The notes under the pieces were generated by a model. The model was not told the DNA's origin and searched no databases. It worked only from the letters and a program-made list of their open reading frames with translations. Of a stretch of DNA of 16,338 bases, positions 10,701-16,338 are shown piece after piece (within the stretch, counting starts at the first letter, position 1; the number at the start of each line of letters is the position of its first letter). A program made the translations under genes and the position numbers. The stretch is from Saccoglossus kowalevskii (lineage: Eukaryota > Hemichordata > Enteropneusta > Harrimaniidae), in the NCBI RefSeq assembly GCF_000003605.2, contig NW_003155254.1, forward strand, positions 3,837 to 20,174. Reading direction: 5' to 3'.

Positions 10701-13683
10701 TCTTAGAAATGCCTGGACCAATCACAATCAAACTTCACACATACATCATACAGATCAGATTCAGAATGGCTGACTAGTGGCCATTTTGTTTTAATGAATA
10801 GGCTATAAACAAAACTATATACATGTATCTTAAATTCGATAACTAACGAGGACTGTGCCATGCATGGCTTGTTTTAATTAATGCTGTTCCAGAGCAATAT
10901 CTCTCAATACTCGTTTGACGATCATATACAAATGTCAATCATTTAAATGTTAAACAATCATCATAATCATATTCCTGACATGTTTATATTCCAGCTATAT
11001 TACTATAAACAAAACTATGTATCTTAACTTCGATAACTAACGGGGACTGTGCCATGCATGGCTTGTTTTTTATAAAAACTAACGTGTTGCTGGAAAACAG
11101 GAGAGGTAAAAAGCTGATATTTAACATAGGGCTCAATGGAAAAGATGCGAGTTCCCCCAACCCCAAACGCCCTCCACAGTTCAATTTTCTATCCCATAGT
11201 CCTTTGCAGAATCCAATATTGAGGTAGCACATTTCTCCCCTATAGTACCAAATAAATGTTAGGTAGGTGTGTCCATATCAACCATAGCCATGGCACCCTG
11301 TTCTCTTCTTGAAAACCGCTTGACGAGTCGCTTTGATATATTTAACCCTTGGATAGACCAAGTGATGATATCTTCAGTTTTCTGTTTGCCTATCACCATA
11401 CCATTTTTTGGCTATCCGTAGAGGCTTTCAGCAAGCAATGTGTTATACCAGGTATTTTTATGAAGTCAGCTAAATTACATGTACAGTACATCACATTTCT
11501 AAGAGTTGCACATTGACTGAATCATCGCTAATTAAATCAGTTCTATATGAGATTACACCAGTAAGAGTGTATGTCTGAGAATTTTACAAAGCAATGATCT
11601 AAACTTAATGTGTAATGCAATAACTTGTTTAATCCAAGATTTCACTTTTTGTAGAATAGTACCTGTACAATGAATTTTGTCTTTTCATATCATGACCATG
11701 TAATTGACTTTGACATGTTTGTTTTGTTATTTCTCAAGTTGTTTATCATGGACAGACACAAGTGGCAAAGGCTTTTCATTACAATATCCTGCTATATCAC
11801 TTCATGCAGTCTCAAGAGATTTAACAGCCTTTCCACATGAATGTCTGTATGTTATGGTTAATGCCAACTTATCTAATGAACCTGATGGAAGTGATGATGA
11901 AACACAAGAACCAATAACAGAAATGAGATTTGTTCCAGCTGATAAAGGAGAATGTAAGTTTATATAAAGTTTGATATAACTTAGGATCTTGTTTAATAGT
12001 TGCATCGTACTCAACATGTACTTGTACATTTTGATACAATTTATCAACTTGTGTTCATTTGTTTCCTGTTAATAGTAGACGCAATGTTTGATGCAATGGC
12101 CAAATGTCAAGCACTTCATCCGGACGAAGACGATAATACTAATTCTGAAGATTCCGAAAATTATGGTATGTAAAAATGTTTGATTTGATCTCGCCACATT
12201 TTACTATAGGCTGTAATACATGTGATACCTAACTAACTAGTCGTGTCAAATTTGATTTAAATATTATCTGTTTGTATATGTATGTATTAGGCCAGCCTTG
12301 GTCCAAAGAATAAATGAATGTATAGACAAGAAATCATGCTTTAATGTTTTTACACCCCATCTCAAACAGTCCAAAAAATTGTGCTTGTCCTGGCTCATTC
12401 CTCATATCTGTAGTCATTGTCTACGAAACATGGCCCTAAGACATAAATATGTACACCATTTGGCTTCTCAATTTGGCTGACTGGTGGTGATATGAGGGGT
12501 AAATGTCTGTCCTTGTTTTATGTTTTTATTTTTTAAGATATTGGTTAAGTTTCATCTTGAAATTTAGTCTTATCACTATGAAATATCAACTAAGTTTCAT
12601 TTGGGTAGCAAGTGCTGTTTTCAAGATATGGAGTAAAATATTCATTAGACATAGTATAAGTGAACAAAATTGAGACAATCAACTGCTGATATTAGAAACT
12701 AGATGTTAGTAATATGCTTTCCAAGATCTGTCAATTAGATAAGTGTAGTACATTGATATTATGTGTATAAATCGTAAGTGACTAGTATAGTTTTTCTGCC
12801 TTTTTTCAAATCCAGTTAGTATTTTATTTTGCCTGTTAATATTTTTGGAAATTTAATTCTACGAGAATAGCAAAAATAAAATTTATATGATAATTAAGTA
12901 TTTCACAATTATCTAAATTCTCAATGGATTCTCAGCAGTTATGCTATGTTTTGAATAATGATGTTCAAAGACGTTACTCTAAAATGCATTGGTTGATTAC
13001 TTTCACAACTTCATACAAATACATCATGGCACAGGTATTTTAGGATGCTTTAATCATTGAGCATAATAAGTACATGTCCATATCGCCTTTGAATGCCATC
13101 ATTTTTTCTGCCATAATTTTTGTGCAATGTTTATCACATTTCTGTGTTAATTTTGAACCAAATGGACATCATTTTGGGGGATATAAAATCATGCATTCCA
13201 AACTTCATTAATTATTAATTATTAACTGTTATTATTTTACTTGTACATAAAAGACATCTGTCTATACTGCTGATGTGTTGTATATTACAGAGGATGCCTT
13301 GGAGGTTGGAGGTGATGGAGATTGTAATGATGAATGGTATACAGAGGCAGAGGGTATTGACCATCTTACAGAACAAGGCCAGTCTAACTTACACAGGATA
13401 GAAAATTTACTTCTAGAAGGTGCTAACAATCCACAGAATACAATAGATATTGCACACAGTAATGGTCAGGTTATTTTAGCAGGTGAGAAATTGCGAGCAA
13501 GCAAGCGAGCAAGCGACAGTGGGTCATGTGTACTGTGACTTAGTCATATTGATAGTGTCATGAGTATGTATCTCAATAGATCTATCGTATGTTTATCCAA
13601 CAGACACTGCCGTAGATTCAGACGCCATGGAAACTGATGTTAGTGGTGGACAATTTGATGATGCTTCTGAGGCTGATCATTAA
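7676..13683 (+). CDS. CLNS1A: pICln, methylosome subunit (complete spliced gene, 5 exons)
   Basis: Joining 7676-7794, 11739-11953, 12076-12165, 13291-13482 and 13604-13683 gives 696 nt, 231 residues plus TAA. The human protein has 237. pICln is a cytosolic chaperone with a PH-like fold that holds Sm proteins, delivers them to PRMT5-WDR77 for arginine methylation, and keeps the Sm ring open before SMN-driven snRNP assembly. Seen here: the N-terminal PPP motif; LGTLFITES then W in the PH core; GFSLQYPAISLHAVSRD; the LYVMVNA strand; an acidic loop at about 81-98; PITEMRFVP at 98-106; an amphipathic helix ending KCQALHPD; a second acidic stretch at 128-142; the conserved GIDHLTEQGQ at 163-172; and a C-terminal GQFDDA motif with an acidic tail ending in DH. 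All introns are GT-AG and restore the frame. This is a confident orthologue; older claims that pICln is a chloride channel concern the same protein. Confidence 0.96.
7795..9853 (+). other. CLNS1A: CLNS1A intron 1, first half
   Basis: AT-rich intron sequence with no supported gene on either strand. The only structured piece noticed is at 8984-9110, given separately. Short frames here show no family motif. The whole intron (7795-11738) is 3,944 bp, by far the longest of the gene, and most of the excess in its second half is repeat insertion. Confidence 0.8.
8984..9110 (+). repeat. Diverged repeat-head-like segment
   Basis: The run starting agtccttccggacgtgg, then 'gaaaaggggct', 'tgtgtttt', 'tctcggatatgtctggact' and 'caaagttggtac' follows the same order as the head of the modules at 9854 and 10607: an agtcc hairpin, 'ttatgttttgacc', 'atcttagaaatgcctggacc', then 'caaacttcacac'. 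The identity is low, so this is either an old relative of that element or a different family with a similar architecture. Confidence 0.45.
9854..11066 (+). repeat. Dispersed repeat modules, right arm
   Basis: The same modules as at 1-2216 lie here in the opposite orientation, inside CLNS1A intron 1. One copy begins at 9854 with a degenerate hairpin (agtcccagtt, 9854-9863, with aacgaggact, 9879-9888) and runs about 750 bp. A second begins at 10607 with a perfect 10-bp hairpin (agtccccgtt, 10607-10616, with aacggggact, 10632-10641) and is internally deleted near 10750. The outer part holds two direct copies of a tail block at about 10800-10878 and 10999-11070, each containing ctaacg[a/g]ggactgtgcc and gccatgcatggc. 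The tail block at 10873-11062 is the reverse complement of about 92-285. Confidence 0.88.
11067..11738 (+). other. CLNS1A: CLNS1A intron 1, distal unique part
   Basis: About 670 bp between the repeat arm and exon 2. No gene or repeat is recognised. The acceptor is 'ttgttatttctcaag' at the exon edge, with a pyrimidine-rich tract. Confidence 0.75.
11739..11953 (+). CDS. CLNS1A: CLNS1A exon 2
   Basis: Encodes the last base of Ser40 through Glu111 and the first base of Leu112. It carries most of the PH-like core: CLSW after the junction, GFSLQYPAISLHAVSRD at about 49-65, LYVMVNA at 76-82, and an Asp/Glu-rich loop (GSDDETQE) before the PITEMRFVP strand. The acceptor ctcaag|t is fixed by the need to rebuild a Ser codon matching family ES-x-LSW. 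The donor is a strong aat|gtaagt. Confidence 0.95.
12076..12165 (+). CDS. CLNS1A: CLNS1A exon 3
   Basis: Encodes the rest of Leu112 through Tyr141 and one base of Glu142. It holds the helix closing the PH-like domain (LDAMFDAMAKCQALHP) and a strongly acidic stretch of mixed Asp, Glu, Ser and Asn that follows. The acceptor is taatag|tag at 12075/12076 rather than the AG three bases later, because only the first rebuilds Leu and keeps the frame. The intron before it is only 122 bp (11954-12075). The donor is atg|gtatgt. Confidence 0.93.
12166..13290 (+). other. CLNS1A: CLNS1A intron 3
   Basis: A 1,125-bp GT-AG intron, AT-rich. A frame at 12298-12480 is open for 60 codons but has no family motif and starts inside the intron; it is not called. 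No repeat with a second copy in the window was seen. The acceptor is 'gttgtatattacag'. Confidence 0.85.
13291..13482 (+). CDS. CLNS1A: CLNS1A exon 4
   Basis: Encodes Glu142 (split) through Ala205 and one base of Asp206. It starts in the acidic linker and carries the conserved WYT-x-x-EGIDHLTEQGQ block at 157-172, followed by a helix (LHRIENLLLEG). The donor is gcag|gtgaga; reading through would give a stop within about 20 codons. A GAGCAAGC-type repeat begins about 10 bp inside the intron that follows. Confidence 0.94.
13604..13683 (+). CDS. CLNS1A: CLNS1A exon 5, C-terminus and stop
   Basis: Encodes the last 26 residues after the split Asp206 and ends in TAA at 13681-13683. It contains AMETDV, then GQFDDAS at residues 221-227 (13648-13668) and the tail EADH. 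The GQF-acidic-DA block matches the PRMT5-binding motif described in pICln, RIOK1 and COPRS. The intron before it is 121 bp (13483-13603), acceptor 'tttatccaacag'. Confidence 0.95.
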
Positions 13684-14447
13684 TCACTTGATTTATGGAG
13701 AATAACTGCAACATACACATGGCATCTCAAAACCATTCCAGCTAAAAAATTATTTTCTTTTTACCTTTCATTTGTAGTTTCATTTGTAACATTTCCATTG
13801 AAATGTTGGTGTCCATCATCAGCTATTTTTATCTAGTTTGGAAAGTCTCCTTAAAATATTGAGATGATTTATAGAACTAGCTAGTACCTTGCAGCATAGT
13901 ACTGTTTATTTTGAAATAAGAATAATCCATCCATCCATGCATAGATAGATGGATTGAAATAGTTTTCTGCAGGTAACCATGGTGATCATATCCCAGCACT
14001 ATAATGTTCTGGGATACAAATATATTTACTGTATTAGTTCATATAAACTAAGCAAAGATTTCTTAGTAACAAGCATAGATGGTACACCTTTAAGCTTATT
14101 TGTTTTTACTGTTATTTGTATTTTTGTACTAGAATATCAAATGAATTTATCTTATTAATATCATGATTAAAATTATCTTTTCAAAGTATTCAATCTATTA
14201 TTCATGTATATTTATTTGCATCAGTAACATGTCGTATGAGTTTAAATGAAATTATTCATTTATGCATGCAACAGGGAGTCAATGAGCTTTCGGTGTGTAT
14301 ATCAGTAATAGATATCTTGAGAACCATTTTCAGTGACAGAGTACTTCGAGAATGCACAGACCTGATTACTTTGTACTTGAAACCATGCATAATAATTACC
14401 AGATTTGCATAATGATCAGCCAATTTTTTTTAATTTCTCCATTTAAC
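13684..14447 (+). other. CLNS1A: CLNS1A 3' flank, probable 3' UTR
   Basis: AT-rich sequence after the stop with no further coding region. No AATAAA lies close to the stop. The nearest candidates are ATTAAA at 14166-14171 and AATAAA at 14692-14697, which would give 3' UTRs of about 0.5 or 1.0 kb. The end cannot be fixed from sequence. A short inverted repeat, aatccatc with gatggatt, lies near 13925-13957. Confidence 0.5.
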
Positions 14448-14548
14448 CCGCAGACCTTAATATTGTTTGTGCTTGGTTGAGAGCGTGACATGGTCTGCGG
14501 TATTTGTTGCACCCTCACTGGTGGATACACTCATTCCAGTGAGGGTGC
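14448..14548. repeat. Two adjacent perfect inverted repeats (hairpins)
   Basis: The first pair is ccgcagacc (14448-14456) with ggtctgcgg (14492-14500), 9 bp perfect. Eight bases later comes gcaccctcactgg (14509-14521) with ccagtgagggtgc (14536-14548), a 13-bp perfect stem with a 14-nt loop. They are more GC-rich than the flanks. They do not fold as a tRNA. They may be part of a small mobile element or a structured 3' UTR element, since they lie before the distal AATAAA. Confidence 0.7.
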
Positions 14549-15295
14549 TGTAACTTACTGACCAGGTCTGTTCTCGTATAACTTTGTCGATTTGTGAAGT
14601 CACGATTCCACCTGGAGTGTATGGTCTAGTGTCCCAATCTGAGATTGAAGCCTACTCCTAAATTAAAATACCCAGAATTTATTCATTTTGCAATAAACTG
14701 TACTCCAAGGCAATACAACGATATTGACCTAAAAAAAGTTGGGGGTCACCAGCCTTTTTTTCGGGAAAATGATGGTTGTATTTAAGTAGCCTGGTGACAT
14801 AGGCTAAAAAAAATCATATATTGTTAATGATGGAGTACTTTTTGTTTTTCTGAATTATTTAAAAAATCTAGGTTTTAAAAAGTGTCAAAAAATGCATTAT
14901 TTCTTTAACATTGTGTTCTATGGAATTGTTCTAAAAATAGCAATTTTCAAGAAATATTGAGACAAGTTTGTCAATACACTTAACTGTAACACACAAAATA
15001 ATGCCATTTCATTGTACCATGGGACATTAGCTTCATGAATGTACATAAACCAATGAACATTGTCATGCAATTTATGACCAATTTTGTCAAAAATTATGAC
15101 TTGGCTTCTACCTCAATGGCTTCAACTGCCAATCTAGACAGGGTTTGATAACTTGCCCACTGAATAGCAAGAAATTTAGGCACAACTTGGGTTCCTTGAA
15201 TCCAACAAGGATGGGATAGTGATGGATGCAGGCATATTTAGCGGAGCTTATAGTATTACTGATTGTCCATCACCATCGCCGTCTTTACATTTTCG
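14549..15295. other. Stretch without a supported gene
   Basis: AT-rich, with a candidate poly(A) signal AATAAA at 14692-14697 that could serve CLNS1A. No reading frame with a recognisable motif was found on either strand. The last ~80 bp ('gtccatcaccatcgccgtc') lead into the tandem repeat that follows and probably belong to the same repeat family. Confidence 0.55.
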
Positions 15296-15835
15296 ACTTC
15301 TTAAAAACCTTAAACTGTATAGTTCTGAAACTTTCTAGGAAGGTACTTTGGGTGGTTCTCACTCAGATTGTTTCATTTCGTGTGGATATGTTCAATTATT
15401 TATAGCGAATATTTTTGTCATTTTTGGTCAAAAATTATATTTTTGACTTCTTCTTGAAAACCACTAGCCCAAATGCTTTGATACTTGGTATGTAGGTACC
15501 TTGGATGGTCCTCCCTCAGATTTGTTCATTTTGTGATATTTTCATTTCTCTAATTTTGATGAATATTTTTATCATTTTTGATTTCTCCTTGAAAACTGCT
15601 AGTCTGATTGCTTTGATATTGTATATGTAGGTACATCAGGTGGATCTCTGTCAGATTTGGTGATTTTGTGACAATATCTTCAATTCTCTAATTTTGATAA
15701 ATATTTTTGGTCAATAATGTTATTTTCAACTTCTTCATGAAAACTGCTAATCTGATTGCTTTGTAACTTTATTTGTAGGTACCTTGGCTGAATCTGTCAG
15801 ATTTGGTATTTTCATGATTATATCTTTAAGGTAGC
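15296..15835 (+). repeat. Degenerate tandem repeat, ~145-bp unit, four copies
   Basis: Four diverged units share, in order, 'ttcttgaaaac[c/t]', 'gctttgat/aactt', 'gtaggtacc', 'ctcagatttg', 'ttcatttt' and 'ctaattttgatgaatattttt'. The 'aggtac' anchor falls at 15341, 15494, 15629 and 15777, a spacing of 153, 135 and 148 bp. The first unit is the most diverged. No coding potential is seen. It resembles a decayed dispersed element with internal tandem units. Confidence 0.8.
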
Positions 15836-16266
15836 GGGACTATTATTTGCATACTTGTTTTCATCTTCTAATTGTGACTAAATTACTACAAATAGACCCG
15901 GGAAAGTATATATTTTTAGAATCGCCAGACTTCAAGCTTTTCACAAGTGTATTTTGCATGCCCGTATCTGCATTTTACGACGCGTTGCTCAATCAAAGGT
16001 GAAAAATTACTTTTTCTGTAAAAAAAAAAATTACGCATTTATGCTGGCGATAAGAAGTATTTTTTTCACTTTTCCTAGTTGTTCAATAGTCTGGTAAATT
16101 GAATGTGTCTGGTTAGTTTTATTCAAGCAACGCATTTTAAAAAATAGTGTCCTGAATTTCAATTACTGTTTTAGTCTCATTGCCCCCAAACCACAACTCG
16201 TTGGTAAATAATCGATGAAATAGTTTGTCTGGACACATTCAAGTTCCTCTCATTGTCACCTTAAAG
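15824..16266. other. Possible small element bounded by 9-bp inverted repeat
   Basis: ctttaaggt at 15824-15832 and its complement accttaaag at 16258-16266 bound a 443-bp segment with no frame of interest, containing 'gcccgtatctgcattttacg' and poly-A/T runs. Nine bases are too few to prove an element, and no target duplication is evident. Otherwise nothing is seen from 15836 to the window end. Confidence 0.25.
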
Positions 16267-16338
16267 CTGTGAAAATTTGGTGTTAATCCGACGACAATAA
16301 GTATACGTTATTTTTTGTTAAAGACCTTGTATTTTGAA

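Noticed and set aside
11802-12047. Minus-strand frame of 81 codons
   Set aside because: It is antisense to CLNS1A exon 2, whose coding content is certain, and runs into intron 2.
12298-12480. 60-codon frame inside CLNS1A intron 3, considered as an extra exon
   Set aside because: It has no pICln similarity, exons 3 and 4 join perfectly in phase without it, and the protein length already fits the family.
14448-14548. tRNA or tRNA-derived SINE at the paired hairpins
   Set aside because: No cloverleaf, anticodon arm, or A/B-box promoter pair could be placed on either strand.

Overview
The window is animal nuclear DNA: AT-rich, intron-bearing and crowded with repeats. It holds the 5' ends of two conserved animal genes placed head to head. 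The style of the repeats (modules built on 'atggccg'/'cggccat', 'agtccccgtt' hairpin heads, a 46/47-bp satellite) suggests a mollusc, probably a bivalve. That placement is inference; the sequence does not name the species.

Layout. 1-2216: dispersed repeat modules lying on the minus strand. 2199-3714: a 46/47-bp satellite array. 3715-5521: AT-rich DNA with no gene seen. 5522-6045: a MITE-like element whose inverted ends carry a CACGTG-centred palindrome. 6619-6963 (minus): first coding exon of TMEM164, a multi-pass ether-phospholipid acyltransferase; all of 1-6618 is therefore probably its first intron, and its other exons lie outside the window. 6964-7675: a 712-bp intergenic stretch, the likely shared promoter. 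7676-13683 (plus): a complete five-exon CLNS1A gene (pICln, the Sm-protein chaperone of the PRMT5 methylosome), 231 aa. Its 3.9-kb first intron holds the dispersed repeat modules again, inverted relative to the left copy (9854-11066). 13684-16338: 3' flank with a paired hairpin (14448-14548), a degenerate ~145-bp tandem repeat (about 15296-15835) and a possible second small inverted-repeat element.

The two genes do not share a pathway that can be seen here: one acts in membrane lipid remodelling and one in snRNP assembly. Their link is positional, through a divergent promoter. The splice model of CLNS1A was built by joining exons at GT-AG sites that restore the pICln family sequence; all four introns close in frame and give a length close to the human protein (237 aa). 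No RNA gene, CRISPR array, or intact autonomous transposon was found.
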